Assembly: GCF_001280845.1 (NCBI RefSeq)
Contig: NZ_LGHP01000001.1
Span: 3,951,093 to 4,015,092 of the forward strand
Length of the DNA: 64,000 nt
Direction of reading: 5' to 3'
DNA from: Bacillus sp. FJAT-28004
GTDB lineage: Bacteria > Bacillota > Bacilli > Paenibacillales > Paenibacillaceae
Of this stretch, positions 36,853 to 45,800 are shown piece by piece; positions within the stretch are counted from its first letter, which is position 1, and each line of letters starts with the position of its first letter. The translations under genes were made by a program, and so were the position numbers. Below the pieces are notes generated by a model that was not told the DNA's origin, made no database searches, and was given only the letters and a program-made list of their open reading frames with translations.

Positions 36853-39800
36853 ATGATTAATTACGAGCAGGAACTGCTTGATTTTATGAGGGAAACGGCA
36901 TATAAGCCGATGACGTACCAAGAGCTTGAGAAACATTTTGGTATCGTAGATGCAGTGGAGTTTAAGGAGTTCCTTAAACTGCTGAATAAATTAGAAGATG
37001 AAGGTAAAATCATTCGTACGCCAAATGATCATTACGGCGTGCCGGAACGAATGAATCTATTGCGCGGTAAGCTGCAATCGCATGCGAAGGGCTTCGGCTT
37101 TCTGATACCGGATGAGAAGGATCATGGAGATGTGTATTTGCACGCCAATGATTTGAAGAGCGCGATGAACGGCGATATCATTCTGGTTCGCGTCACTTCG
37201 AGAAGTGAGCATGGGGGCCGGATGGAGGGCGAGGTCGTCCGTATTGTAGAACGTGCTGTTACGCAAATCGTAGGAACGTTCGAGGATCATGAGGTGTATG
37301 CCTTTGTCGTACCGGATGATAAAAGAATCAATCGAGATATATTCATACCAAAAGGCGGCTATCAAGGTGCTGTCTCCGGTCAGAAGGTCGTAGTTAAAAT
37401 TGTCTCCTATCCAGAAGGGCGTTCTGCAGCTGAAGGGGAAATTGTCGAAATTTTGGGACATAAAAATGATCCCGGTGTCGACATCCTGTCGATTATTCGC
37501 AAACATCAGCTTCCAGAAGGCTTTCCAGATGAAGTAATGAGAGAAGCTGAGGCGGCACCCGATTCTATTACAGACGATGAGATTGTGCAGCAAGGCAGAC
37601 GAGACTTGCGCGGTGAGGTCATTGTCACGATTGACGGTGAAGATGCAAAGGATTTAGATGATGCGGTGCATGTGAAGCGACTGGAGAACGGCAACTATTT
37701 GTTAGGTGTACATATTGCCGATGTTGGCTACTATGTAAAAGAAAATTCAGAGCTGGATCAGGAAGCCTATCTTAGAGGCTGCAGCGTTTATTTGGTGGAT
37801 CGCGTTATTCCGATGCTTCCCCACCGTTTGTCGAATGGTATATGCTCGCTCAATCCACAGGTTGATCGTCTGACTCTTTCATGTGAAATGGAATTTGATG
37901 CTGCTACACTTAAGCGTGTGCGTCATGATGTGTTTACAAGTGTGATCCGCACGAAAGAACGTATGACCTATACCAATGTGAAAAAAATATTGACCGCGTC
38001 GGTAGAGGAGCCTCAAACCGAGCTTAAAGAGCGTTACGCCAGCTTGCTTGATATGTTTGGTTTGATGGAGGATCTGGCGATGCGTCTTCGTTCCAAGCGA
38101 ATGAAGCGCGGCGCGATCGACTTCGATTTCCAAGAGTCTAAAGTTATCGTTGATGAGAACGGTAAAGCGGTTGATATTGTGAAACGTGAGCGTTCGGTAG
38201 CGGAGCAAATCATTGAGGAATTTATGCTCGTAGCGAATGAAACGGTAGCCGAGCATTTTCACTGGCTGCGCGTTCCGTTCCTTTACCGGATCCATGAAGA
38301 TCCGTCGCAAGAGAAATTGCTTAACTTTGTCCAGTTTGCAGCGAACTTCGGTTATGTAGTGAAGGGCAAAGGCAATTCAATTCATCCAAAAGCATTGCAA
38401 ACACTGCTAGAAGATATCCGCGGCACGAAGGAAGCAACCGTTATTTCTACGGTGATGCTTCGCTCGATGAAGCAAGCGAAGTACGATGCGGAAAGCTTGG
38501 GGCATTTTGGCCTTGCAGCCGAATTCTACTCGCATTTCACATCGCCTATTCGCCGCTATCCCGATTTGGTCATTCACCGTATCATTCGCGAGGTGCTTGA
38601 TGGCAAGGGACAATTGACAGAAGCAAGACATGAATCGTTAACTGCTAGAATGCCGGAAATTGCGCAGCATTCATCGGAACGCGAGCGGGTAGCGGTTGAT
38701 GCCGAGCGTGATACAGAGCAGTTGAAAAAATGTGAATTCATGCTCGATAAAGTGGGCGAAGAGTTCGAAGGTATTATTAGCAGCGTAACAAGCTTCGGGA
38801 TGTTTATCGAGCTAGATAATTCGGTCGAAGGTTTAATTCGCTTGAGTGACATGTCTGATGATTACTATAACTTCCATGAGCAGCATATGATATTGGTCGG
38901 CGAGCGTACCTCTAAAGTGTACCGGATTGGCGATGAGGTTAAGATTCGTGTTACTCGCGTCAGTATGACCGAACACACGATTGACTTTGAGCTTGTAGAT
39001 ATGAAGCCGCGCAGCGGCTATAAGGGTATACCGAGCAGCGGTTTTGGCGGCGGTGAACGCGGCGGCAAAAAACGCGGCGGATTCGGTGATAGAGGCAAAG
39101 GCGGCAGAGGTGAACGTGGAGGAAACGCGGGCGGCAAAGGCCAAGGCGGAGCAGGTGAAGGCAACCGCGGCGGAAGAGGCGAGCGCGGAGCAAACGCAGG
39201 CGGTAAAGCCCAAGGCGGAGCGACCGAAGGTTATCGTGGCAAAACTGATCGCGGAGGAAACGCGGGAGGTAAAGGCCAAGGTGGAACAGCCGAGGGCAGC
39301 CGTGGTGGAAGAGGCGAGCGCGGAGCAAATGCGGGCGGTAAAGGTCGCGGAGGCAAAGGCGGACGCGGCGGATTTGGCGGCGGAGTCGATCGCAGCGTAG
39401 TCGGCATTGTCGAGCAGGCCAATCCATGGCGCATCGATGCACCTGATAGCGGGCGCGGCGGAGGCAAGCGGCGCGGACGGGGTGGCGACGGCGAAGCCGG
39501 AGCTAACGTGAACGACGGCGGAAAGCCGGCGGAACGTGGGCCGGGGCAAGAGGCGGATACGTCGCGCGGTAACGGCAGAGATTCGTCGCGCGGGAACAAT
39601 TCGCGTACGGATATGTGGGGCCTGCCCATCCGCAATGGCGGCGGGCCAGGCGGAAATGGTCGTGGAGCCGGGCAGCGGCGCAACGATAGTAGTGGTGGCG
39701 CGAAGCGGCGGAATACGCCGGAGGGCGGCGTGGTTGGTAGTGAGCGAGGCGCGGATTCGCCGAGTGTGGAAGGTAGTAGCGGCGATGCGGTGAAGAGCAA

Positions 39801-39867
39801 GCGGAAGAAAAAAAGCGGAGGCGGCGGTAACACCACAGCTGCTTTTGTCCGGAAAAATCGCAAATAA
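36853..39867 (+). CDS. rnr: Ribonuclease R with a long Gly/Arg-rich C-terminal tail
   Basis: A 1004-residue 3'-5' exoribonuclease. An N-terminal winged-helix part (about 1-65) is followed by cold-shock-like OB folds, with [20 protein letters not shown] near 75. The RNB catalytic domain has [15 protein letters not shown] with the metal-binding aspartates (about 260), and [15 protein letters not shown] lies near 562. An S1 domain follows (about 630-715, [19 protein letters not shown]). Residues about 725-1004 are extra compared with the roughly 780-residue B. subtilis enzyme: a low-complexity, basic, Gly/Arg/Asn-rich region with 22-23-residue repeats ([14 protein letters not shown] type) and a Lys/Arg-rich end. 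The tail is likely disordered and RNA-binding. RNase R works with SmpB-tmRNA, encoded nearby, in decay of stalled mRNAs. Confidence 0.94.
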   Translation: MINYEQELLDFMRETAYKPMTYQELEKHFGIVDAVEFKEFLKLLNKLEDEGKIIRTPNDHYGVPERMNLLRGKLQSHAKGFGFLIPDEKDHGDVYLHANDLKSAMNGDIILVRVTSRSEHGGRMEGEVVRIVERAVTQIVGTFEDHEVYAFVVPDDKRINRDIFIPKGGYQGAVSGQKVVVKIVSYPEGRSAAEGEIVEILGHKNDPGVDILSIIRKHQLPEGFPDEVMREAEAAPDSITDDEIVQQGRRDLRGEVIVTIDGEDAKDLDDAVHVKRLENGNYLLGVHIADVGYYVKENSELDQEAYLRGCSVYLVDRVIPMLPHRLSNGICSLNPQVDRLTLSCEMEFDAATLKRVRHDVFTSVIRTKERMTYTNVKKILTASVEEPQTELKERYASLLDMFGLMEDLAMRLRSKRMKRGAIDFDFQESKVIVDENGKAVDIVKRERSVAEQIIEEFMLVANETVAEHFHWLRVPFLYRIHEDPSQEKLLNFVQFAANFGYVVKGKGNSIHPKALQTLLEDIRGTKEATVISTVMLRSMKQAKYDAESLGHFGLAAEFYSHFTSPIRRYPDLVIHRIIREVLDGKGQLTEARHESLTARMPEIAQHSSERERVAVDAERDTEQLKKCEFMLDKVGEEFEGIISSVTSFGMFIELDNSVEGLIRLSDMSDDYYNFHEQHMILVGERTSKVYRIGDEVKIRVTRVSMTEHTIDFELVDMKPRSGYKGIPSSGFGGGERGGKKRGGFGDRGKGGRGERGGNAGGKGQGGAGEGNRGGRGERGANAGGKAQGGATEGYRGKTDRGGNAGGKGQGGTAEGSRGGRGERGANAGGKGRGGKGGRGGFGGGVDRSVVGIVEQANPWRIDAPDSGRGGGKRRGRGGDGEAGANVNDGGKPAERGPGQEADTSRGNGRDSSRGNNSRTDMWGLPIRNGGGPGGNGRGAGQRRNDSSGGAKRRNTPEGGVVGSERGADSPSVEGSSGDAVKSKRKKKSGGGGNTTAAFVRKNRK
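39103..39390 (+). repeat. Imperfect 66-69-nt tandem repeat coding for the rnr tail
   Basis: Four in-frame units encode variants of RGERGxNAGGKxQGG, with the NAGGK core at residues 758, 781, 803 and 826. Unit lengths of 23, 22 and 23 codons show codon-sized indels only, so the reading frame is maintained. Long antisense frames across this stretch are by-products of its composition. Confidence 0.88.
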
Positions 39868-39874
39868 AATAGGG

Positions 39875-39914
39875 GCGGCGACTTCCGTTCTATGGCATAT
39901 TTGGAAGTCGCCGC
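39875..39914 (+). terminator. Strong hairpin after rnr without a U-tract
   Basis: GCGGCGACTTCC pairs exactly with GGAAGTCGCCGC around a 16-nt loop, 7 nt after the rnr stop. No T-run follows (TATCTGGG), so it may protect the mRNA 3' end rather than terminate by itself. Confidence 0.55.
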
Positions 39915-40007
39915 TATCTGGGCAATTTGGGAAAATATATTTAAGCTCGTCACTTGCATTTTAATTCTGGGTATAGTACACTCAAATCAATCGATAATAT
40001 GAACCTG

Positions 40008-40070
40008 AATTCACATATTGAAAAGGGTATCATTATAGTCATGAAACCCTTTCCAATGTGTGAATTTTTT
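40008..40070 (+). terminator. Terminator-like hairpin in the region upstream of csp
   Basis: A 21-nt arm at 40008-40028 (AATTCACATATTG and on) pairs with 40046-40066 with only two imperfect positions around a 17-nt loop, and the 3' arm ends in a run of six T. It lies 55 nt before the csp start. It may finish rnr transcription, or, if the TATAGT at 39972 is part of a csp promoter, lie in the csp leader as a conditional terminator. Confidence 0.7.
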
Positions 40071-40124
40071 GTTTAAAGACAAACCAGGCGCATATTAATA
40101 TTATTTTTTTGGAGGTTTTTACAC

Positions 40125-40325
40125 ATGCAACAAGGTACAGTTAAATGGTTTAACGCAGAAAAAGGTTTCGGCTTTATCGAAGTTGAAGGCGGCAACGATG
40201 TATTCGTACATTTCTCCGCAATCACTGGCGAAGGCTTCAAAACTCTTGAAGAAGGACAACGCGTAGAATTTAACGTTGTTCAAGGCAACCGTGGACCACA
40301 AGCAGAAAACGTTGTAAAGCTGTAG
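40125..40325 (+). CDS. Cold-shock protein, CspA/CspB family
   Basis: A 66-residue single cold-shock domain. RNP1 is [18 protein letters not shown], containing both nucleic-acid-binding motifs, after the opening [12 protein letters not shown]. It binds single-stranded RNA and acts as an RNA chaperone. TTGGAGG is the ribosome site, and strong codon bias indicates high expression. The gene is preceded by an unusual long terminator-like hairpin and followed by a terminator. Confidence 0.95.
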   Translation: MQQGTVKWFNAEKGFGFIEVEGGNDVFVHFSAITGEGFKTLEEGQRVEFNVVQGNRGPQAENVVKL

Positions 40326-40343
40326 TAGCTTACGAACGTTAAT

Positions 40344-40385
40344 AAAACCGCCTTTGACCTTTGGGTTAAAGGCGGTTTTTTTTTA
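40344..40385. terminator. Terminator between csp and cutC
   Basis: AAAACCGCCTTTGACC pairs with GGGTTAAAGGCGGTTTT and is followed by T-rich sequence. A-run and T-run on both sides let it also serve the convergent cutC gene. Confidence 0.88.
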
Positions 40386-40405
40386 TAAGAGGAATGTCTG
40401 TTTCT

Positions 40406-41134
40406 TTATTCGAATTCGTTAAGTAATTGACGGGCATGCCGAACGAGCATTCCATCAATAGGAGAATCTGTTCCACCGGTTCTAACGCCAGTTCCAAGAT
40501 GAACGGCTTGTGCTCCGGTCGATTTTATAAAGGCAGGCAATGAAGGAACCGATAGACCGCTTCCAGGGAGTATGGTAACAGTATGTCCAATACTTTGTTT
40601 AACCAACCTATTAATTTGATCTTCTGCTTCAAGTACGCTTGGTTTGCCTCCCGAGGTAAGCACCCATTTAATTTGAGGATATTTTATGAGTGTGGCTAAT
40701 GCTGCTTCTTGGTCGGGCACTTCATCGAATGCTCGGTGGAAGGTGACAGGACGATCACCAGCAGCTTCCAACAATCTTTCTAATGCATCAGTATTAATGG
40801 TGCCATCAAGCTGCAGTGTGCCTAAAACGAATGCATGAACGCCTAATGAGCGCATACTAATCATTTGAGTAGTCATTTCACTAATGTCGGCCTTATCGTA
40901 TACGAAGGACTTGCTATGTGGCCTGACCATTGCGTGTACGGGATAGACTTTGGATAAAGGTGTATGGTTAGATTGCTCGAGTCGTTTAAGTGCCTCAAGC
41001 ACCAATACCGTAACGTCCTCTTGTGGACTTAGTCCACCTTCATCAAAGGCTGAGATAAGCTCTACACGGTCCGCACCGTGCACTACAGCTGTAACCGCTT
41101 CATCTGCAGTCGTAGCAATGATTTCAAGCAGCAT
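40406..41134 (-). CDS. cutC: CutC family protein
   Basis: A 242-residue TIM-barrel protein. Family parts are LLEIIATTADEAVTAVVHGA at the start, DRVELISAFDEGGLSP (about 22-37), VHAMVRPHSKSFVYDK (about 66), VTFHRAFDEVPDQEAAL (about 128) and WVLTSGGKPSV near 155. CutC was first linked to copper homeostasis in E. coli, but that role is disputed and the enzymatic activity is unknown. AAGGAGA precedes ATG 41134 on the minus strand. It is convergent with csp. Confidence 0.88.
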   Translation of the reverse strand: MLLEIIATTADEAVTAVVHGADRVELISAFDEGGLSPQEDVTVLVLEALKRLEQSNHTPLSKVYPVHAMVRPHSKSFVYDKADISEMTTQMISMRSLGVHAFVLGTLQLDGTINTDALERLLEAAGDRPVTFHRAFDEVPDQEAALATLIKYPQIKWVLTSGGKPSVLEAEDQINRLVKQSIGHTVTILPGSGLSVPSLPAFIKSTGAQAVHLGTGVRTGGTDSPIDGMLVRHARQLLNEFE

Positions 41135-41270
41135 GGGAAATCTCCTTTTTGGCAGGGCGACAGAGCGGGTTGCTCCATGGCCGCCTTGATTTTCGTTGTT
41201 AAAGTTGTTACAATGAACACCAGTATACGTGCAACCATTATTTTAGCTTAATTAAGTCGAGGTGACTAGC

Positions 41271-41750
41271 ATGGGTAAGAAGAGTGACGGCAAGCAGCTC
41301 GCCCAGAATAAGAAAGCTTCCCATGACTATTTCATTGAGGAAACGTTCGAAGCTGGCATGGTACTGCTGGGTACGGAAATTAAGTCACTGCGTACAGGCC
41401 GTGCAAACATTAGCGATGCGTTTGCTACTATCCGCAATGGGGAAATTTTCATACACAATATGCACATTAGTCCGTTCGAGCAAGGGAATATTCATAATCC
41501 TACCGATCCAACACGTGCTCGCAAGCTGTTGATGCACAAGATGCAAATTCATAAACTTCTAGGCTTATCTAAGCAAGAAGGTTATGCGATCGTGCCCTTG
41601 AAGATTTATGTGCGCAATGGATACGCGAAGTTATTGATTGGTCTCGGTAAAGGTAAGAAACAGTATGATAAACGGGATACGGCAGCTAAGCGTGATGCTC
41701 AGCGTGATATCCAGCGCGTGCTGCGCGAGAAACAGAAGGTTTCTAACTAA
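41271..41750 (+). CDS. smpB: SsrA-binding protein SmpB
   Basis: A 159-residue partner of tmRNA that delivers it to stalled ribosomes. Conserved parts are [52 protein letters not shown] and the basic C-terminal tail [18 protein letters not shown], which enters the decoding centre. ATG 41271 follows GAGGTGA; a GTG at 41262 lies within that ribosome region. ssrA itself begins 253 nt downstream, as in Bacilli. Confidence 0.96.
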   Translation: MGKKSDGKQLAQNKKASHDYFIEETFEAGMVLLGTEIKSLRTGRANISDAFATIRNGEIFIHNMHISPFEQGNIHNPTDPTRARKLLMHKMQIHKLLGLSKQEGYAIVPLKIYVRNGYAKLLIGLGKGKKQYDKRDTAAKRDAQRDIQRVLREKQKVSN

Positions 41751-41820
41751 GGTGTTGTTTTCCATGGGAGCAAGCGACCACTGTTGCCAATAACAATTGT
41801 GCACGGAAGCTGCTGATTCG

Positions 41821-41829
41821 TGGTATACT
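41821..41829 (+). promoter_or_regulatory. Candidate extended -10 promoter upstream of ssrA
   Basis: TGGTATACT is an extended -10 element about 170 nt before mature tmRNA, with no clear -35. A small hairpin ACTC-TTCG-GAGT lies at about 41957-41970 in the precursor region. Confidence 0.4.
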
Positions 41830-42003
41830 AAAGCAGTAGCAACGGCAAGACAAACAATGCAAGTGCATTCGTGTTAGACAATCGGAACAGCCTGCTTTGT
41901 CAGATGCTGATCCTTAATCCTAAAGCTTCAATCTAGCTAAACATTAGTGTGGATGTACTCTTCGGAGTAGTGTTCATCTGCAGCTGATCGTTTATGCAAA
42001 ATT

Positions 42004-42369
42004 GGGGGCGTTTATGGATTCGACGGGGATTGTACGAGCGCGGGTTGCGGGTAGCGGGGAGTCGTCCGCTTCATCAACGCTAAAGCCTATTAAACGGCAA
42101 ACAACAAACAAACTACGCTTTCGCAGCCTAAGAAACTGTGTGCGTGCTTCTACCCAGCATCGTCCATGTGACTGGATTAGGGGCTAACAAGTAGTGGAAT
42201 ACGCTGTCTCATCTCCGCCTGCGGTGAGCTGAAGAAGACAATCAGGCTGACCTTAGCGAAAGCCGGTTACGGGGCGTTTGCTTGGGTGACATCAAAACTG
42301 TGACTACACCCGTAGAAGCCTGTGTGGCGTGATCTTCGGACAGGGGTTCAAATCCCCTCGCCTCCACCA
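42004..42369 (+). ncRNA. ssrA: Transfer-messenger RNA (tmRNA)
   Basis: A 366-nt RNA that rescues stalled ribosomes and tags the nascent protein for proteolysis. The 5' acceptor strand GGGGGCG (42004) pairs with CGCCTCC before the encoded ACCA (42366-42369). The T-arm GGTTCAAATCC and the conserved 5' segment TTTATGGATTCGACGGGGAT are present. The tag frame runs 42096-42131 and reads Gly-Lys-Gln-Gln-Thr-Asn-Tyr-Ala-Phe-Ala-Ala-stop, preceded in the finished tag by the Ala carried by tmRNA. A terminator follows. Its 3' end recurs at 43058 and 47409. Confidence 0.97.
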
Positions 42370-42377
42370 ACCATGAG

Positions 42378-42405
42378 AAACCCGACCGAATTAGGTCGGG
42401 TTTTT
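42378..42405 (+). terminator. Intrinsic terminator of ssrA
   Basis: AAACCCGACC pairs with GGTCGGGTTT around GAATTA and is followed by T. The second half of this hairpin (AGGTCGGGTTTTTGCTAT) recurs at 47459 after the shortened tmRNA copy. Confidence 0.9.
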
Positions 42406-42488
42406 GCTATGTAATCCAAGGTTTGGATGTTTGCTATTTATCAGCTATATTTCAATTATGAAAATTCGCAAAATACTTAGTTCTAACA

Positions 42489-42520
42489 TGAAAAGCCCGA
42501 CCGCGTGAGGCCGGGCTTTT
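42489..42520. terminator. Terminator for the glyoxalase-like gene
   Basis: AAAAGCCCGACC and GGCCGGGCTTTT form a stem with A and T runs on both sides, just after the stop of the minus-strand gene at 42546. Confidence 0.8.
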
Positions 42521-42545
42521 GTAAATATGCGGAAAAGGCAAACTG

Positions 42546-42941
42546 CTATTTTGCGTTCTCATCTGGCTGATGAATCCCAAATAAATTTCCTTCAGTGTCA
42601 ATATAATACCCTTGCCACGCCATCCCAGGCAGTGCATACTTTGGCAATGCGAGCTTGCCTCCAAGATTAAGAATTTTTGCTTCAGTAGAATCGTAGTCTT
42701 CCACTCCCATTGTGCATGCATAACCATTCATGGCCTGGCCTGGTTGTGGGGAGGCACCTTGACGCTGCATCAAAGCTCCGTTGATTCCAAGTTCATTTGC
42801 ATCTCCCGTCACAGCTCCAAAGTAGGGCATTCCAGCATAACTGCTCCAATCCTCAAAAGTCCATCCAAATATCTCTCCATAAAACTTCTTAGCACGCTCC
42901 ATATTATCTACATGAATCTCGAAATGAACTAATCTTCCCAT
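42546..42941 (-). CDS. Glyoxalase/bleomycin-resistance (VOC) family protein
   Basis: A 131-residue VOC-fold protein. It opens MGRLVHFEIHVDNMERAKKF, has YGEIFGWTFEDW near 21-32, repeats the fold with YACTMGVEDYDSTEAKILNL, and ends YYIDTEGNLFGIHQPDE, with the His and Glu typical of metal-binding VOC proteins. Substrate unknown. AAGGAGGAAGTC precedes ATG 42941; an ATG at 42995 is less likely. It is the only gene between ssrA and the first partial tmRNA repeat, so it probably arrived with that segment. Confidence 0.85.
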   Translation of the reverse strand: MGRLVHFEIHVDNMERAKKFYGEIFGWTFEDWSSYAGMPYFGAVTGDANELGINGALMQRQGASPQPGQAMNGYACTMGVEDYDSTEAKILNLGGKLALPKYALPGMAWQGYYIDTEGNLFGIHQPDENAK

Positions 42942-43057
42942 GACTTCCTCCTTAGTTTTGACTTCCATAATTTCTTCTATTATTATGTTTACCATTCCTA
43001 CCTATAAATAATAAAATTATTGAAAATTTTTTATCTATGAAACGCTTAGATGACAAA

Positions 43058-43104
43058 TGTGGCGTGATCTTCGGACAGGGGTTCAAATCTCCATACCCCC
43101 ACCA
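43058..43104 (+). repeat. Partial copy of the tmRNA 3' end (probable attachment site)
   Basis: 32 nt from 43058 are identical to tmRNA 42323-42354, and the alignment continues without gaps to an ACCA end at 43104, with substitutions in the T-arm and acceptor strand. It is followed by a short terminator, like a tRNA-type gene end. This is the pattern left by island integration into the 3' end of ssrA. Confidence 0.85.
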
Positions 43105-43119
43105 AACTTATCAGAGGAG

Positions 43120-43143
43120 ACACCTTGTCAGGTGTTTTTTTTG
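43120..43143 (+). terminator. Short terminator after the tmRNA 3' copy
   Basis: ACACCT-TGTC-AGGTGT forms a 6-bp stem and is followed by a run of T. Confidence 0.7.
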
Positions 43144-43354
43144 CATTCTCGGAATACATGGAGGTTAGAAAGGTATTCACTGAAAATGCCGAGATCTGCG
43201 ACGATTTCTTCATATAGGCTAACAGCTTATATTCTTTATTATAACTTATATAATATGTACTAAATTTAATATATAACTTTAAAAATATCCTAAGTATAAT
43301 AAACACAAATATATAGGCATGGTATTAAAAAATAGGAAAAGGAGGTATTACTCA

Positions 43355-43600
43355 ATGTTTACCTTCAAAAAAGTGCGAAGTCTTTCTGCGGTAACAGCTC
43401 CCTATGTATTTATCGGCCCATCTAAGTTATTTATCATTGTAGCAGCTTTGAGAACGGTACCAAAAGAATTACATGAATCTGCACTCATTGACGGAGTAAA
43501 CCGGATCAGGACTTTCTTTGGCATAACACTTCCAGTGATTAGAAACTTTATAGCTTTACGCAGTAGGACAGAAATTATGAGAGGTACTCAGGTCTTTTGA
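43355..43600 (+). pseudogene. Sugar ABC transporter permease, internally deleted
   Basis: AAAGGAGGT and ATG 43355 give a normal start, and TAPYVFIGPS resembles the beginning of a MalF-type permease. It then jumps directly to the cytoplasmic EAA loop, AALRTVPKELHESALIDGVN and FFGITLPVIRN, of a carbohydrate permease, and the frame ends after about 80 residues instead of about 290. Most membrane helices are missing. It appears to be a remnant with an internal deletion and a lost 3' part. Confidence 0.75.
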
Positions 43601-43614
43601 GAAAGCGTTTTCTA
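43598..43614 (+). promoter_or_regulatory. cre-like sequence
   Basis: AGAAAGCGTTTTCT at 43600-43613 is nearly palindromic around GCG and resembles a CcpA binding site. It lies 330 nt upstream of the GH43 gene among gene remnants. Function is inferred from motif only. Confidence 0.4.
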
Positions 43615-43774
43615 TCCGAAACAGACTTACTATGCTGTGGGGGTGATTTTTATTACCATGAAAATGTGTGGTTATGTGGAGGTATAATCAACCATTAGAT
43701 GTTGAAAAGATCCCTATTGTGCTACAAAGTTAAGGATATAACAACTTTTATTTAAACAACTGGAGAAATCGTAT

Positions 43775-43879
43775 ATGACCGGATACCCGCTGTACAAACA
43801 TATCCAGGATATAATCGTTAATCAGATTCGCGAAGGAACTTTGCGACCGGGCGATCGGGTCTTATCTGAAAGCGAATAG
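43775..43879 (+). pseudogene. GntR family regulator, N-terminal fragment
   Basis: A ribosome site GGAGAAA and ATG 43775 open a 34-codon frame reading YPLYKHIQDIIVNQIREGTL and RPGDRVLSESE before TAG. This is exactly the start of the GntR winged helix, which normally continues into the recognition helix. The rest of the gene is absent. Confidence 0.75.
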
Positions 43880-43943
43880 GGATGGGAGATCTTCGCCTGT
43901 CGAGTAAACGAACTTAAAATAGTATAGGAGAGTGGGGAATCGT

Positions 43944-44891
43944 ATGGGCAAAACTTTTGTGAATCCATTACTAGTGCATGGTGCGGATCCTTGGATGTAT
44001 AAACACGAAGACGGAACCTATTATTTTATGGTTACAAGAAGAGATCGTCTGGATCTATGGAGATCAGACAATATTACGAATATCGCCAACGGTGACAAAA
44101 AGACAATCTGGATCCCGGAAGAGACCGGAATCAAAAGTAAGAATCTTTGGGCTCCTGAAATTCATTACATTAACAAAAAGTGGTATATATACTACACGGC
44201 GAATGATGGGGGCGGGGACAGCACTCGTAAAATATTCGTCCTTGAAAATGAAGAAGAAGACCCTTTTGAAGGAACCTGGACGGATAAAGGATCTATTAAT
44301 ACAGAATATGCAGGCTTGGACGGTACGGTATTTGAACATAGGGGCAATCTTTTTTTCCTATATGCGGGATATGGTCATTTTCCGGAGTATGGGTCTGCGA
44401 TTTATATGGCAAAAATGATCAATCCTTGGACAATAGAAGGAGAAAACGTTCTGCTAAGTAAACCTACGGACCCATGGGAAATGCAAGGTGGTATGGCGAT
44501 TAATGAGGGGCCTGTACTTTTGAGGAACAATGGGAAGATTTTTCTTATTTTCTCGGCTAGCACTTGTTGGTCTGATGACTATTCACTAGGTATGCTGACT
44601 TGCTCTGAACAGGATGACTTGATGAATCCAAAATCTTGGATAAAAACCCTAAGTCCAGTATTCCAAAAGAGCCTGGAAAATAATGTGTTCTGGCCCGGAC
44701 ATAATAGTTTTGTTAAATCACCTGATGATAACGAAGATTGGATAGTCTATCACGCAATTTCAGTGTCAGGCGCAGGAAGTGCGCATCGAAGTACTAGAGC
44801 ACAAAAATTCGGATGGGATGAACAGGGTAATCCCGATTTCGGAATTCCGGTCCCGATCGATCATCCCATTGATGTGCCTTCTGGCGAATAA
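43944..44891 (+). CDS. Glycoside hydrolase family 43 protein
   Basis: A 315-residue five-bladed beta-propeller glycosidase without signal peptide, so probably cytosolic. The catalytic base is in LVHGADPWMYKHEDGTYYFM (about 14), the pKa-modulating Asp in YAGLDGTVFEH (about 118-122), and the general acid is probably the Glu of MAINEGPVLLRN (about 190). The family covers arabinofuranosidases and xylosidases; the exact substrate cannot be told. GGAGAGTGGGG precedes ATG 43944; a GTG at 43932 falls within it. Upstream remnants of a sugar permease and a GntR regulator suggest it once belonged to a complete sugar-use cluster. Confidence 0.87.
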   Translation: MGKTFVNPLLVHGADPWMYKHEDGTYYFMVTRRDRLDLWRSDNITNIANGDKKTIWIPEETGIKSKNLWAPEIHYINKKWYIYYTANDGGGDSTRKIFVLENEEEDPFEGTWTDKGSINTEYAGLDGTVFEHRGNLFFLYAGYGHFPEYGSAIYMAKMINPWTIEGENVLLSKPTDPWEMQGGMAINEGPVLLRNNGKIFLIFSASTCWSDDYSLGMLTCSEQDDLMNPKSWIKTLSPVFQKSLENNVFWPGHNSFVKSPDDNEDWIVYHAISVSGAGSAHRSTRAQKFGWDEQGNPDFGIPVPIDHPIDVPSGE

Positions 44892-44927
44892 TGCAATTGA
44901 CTCAAATTTATATAGGGGAGAGATAAA

Positions 44928-45758
44928 ATGATGCGTTTGGCGCTATTTGGAGATTTGCATTTTTTTGATAACAAATTTGTGCAAGGAAATGAAGAGCTGT
45001 TAAGGGCTAAAGAGTGTTTCTATGAAAGATATTTACAAAAGCTATTCGAAATTGAGGCAGACTTACACATCTCCCTTGGTGATTTGACCCACATGGGAAC
45101 GGAGGAAGAATTCGAAAACGTATATCAGTATATTCGTAACTCCGGTATATCGTTTCGCCAAGTATTAGGGAATCACGATGCATATGAATTACCAAAAACT
45201 AAGCTTCAATCTTTGATTGATCAACCATTGAACGATGTATTTGAAACCAATGAGGCCCTGTTCGTGTTTGTTGATTCGACTAGAGAAATGGACCCGAAAG
45301 ATTATAGCGGTCATCTTAATGCGGATCAATTGGAATGGTTGGAGGCACAAATGCTCGTTTCTCCATCAAAGCCAATCTTGGTTTTTGCCCATCATCCCCT
45401 ATATAACACGACAACCGGATCTTTGGATGAAAAGATGCATATTGATCCGACCATTGATATGCGAGCAGTTTTACGAAAAAGACAAGGAAACTGTTTTTAC
45501 TTCAACGGCCACAATCACGTACACTCCATTGTAAAGGAAGAACAATGGAACTTTATTCAGACTGCTGCCGGCTTGTGTCATCCTTCCATACGTATCGTGG
45601 AAATCGATAAGTCTGAAGTTCGCACCCGAATAGTAGCTATCGAGGATGAAGAAATAGTAAGAGCTGCGCAGATCCTATATGATAAATTGCCTCTTTATCA
45701 TCGGCCATTAAATGCATATGGGCAAAATGCGGATCGGGATCATATCATGTTGTTTTAG
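44928..45758 (+). CDS. Calcineurin-like metallophosphoesterase
   Basis: A 276-residue cytosolic phosphoesterase with all five metal-site blocks: FGDLHFFD (D-x-H, about residue 8), SLGDLTHMG (about 50), VLGNHDAYE (about 79), FAHHPLYN (about 146) and FNGHNHVHS (about 190). It belongs to the 3',5'-cyclic-AMP phosphodiesterase-like group, but the substrate is unknown. GGGGAGAG is the ribosome site; ATG 44931, the next codon, is an equal start. It follows GH43 by 36 nt and may share its transcript. Confidence 0.85.
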   Translation: MMRLALFGDLHFFDNKFVQGNEELLRAKECFYERYLQKLFEIEADLHISLGDLTHMGTEEEFENVYQYIRNSGISFRQVLGNHDAYELPKTKLQSLIDQPLNDVFETNEALFVFVDSTREMDPKDYSGHLNADQLEWLEAQMLVSPSKPILVFAHHPLYNTTTGSLDEKMHIDPTIDMRAVLRKRQGNCFYFNGHNHVHSIVKEEQWNFIQTAAGLCHPSIRIVEIDKSEVRTRIVAIEDEEIVRAAQILYDKLPLYHRPLNAYGQNADRDHIMLF

Positions 45759-45800
45759 TGGCATAAACTAAAAAGATCGCCCTGGAGTGGAGGGAAGGCA

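Noticed and set aside
38833..39959. Long open frames antisense to the rnr tail
   Set aside because: They arise from the GC-rich, three-periodic repeats of the RNase R tail. They have no ribosome sites and no recognisable protein features, and the plus-strand frame is continuous with RNase R.
42004..42187. Protein-coding frame inside ssrA
   Set aside because: It overlaps tmRNA; only the 11-codon tag frame is translated from this RNA.
43046..43306. Open frames across the partial tmRNA copy at 43058
   Set aside because: They run through the attachment-like repeat and its terminator and resemble no protein.
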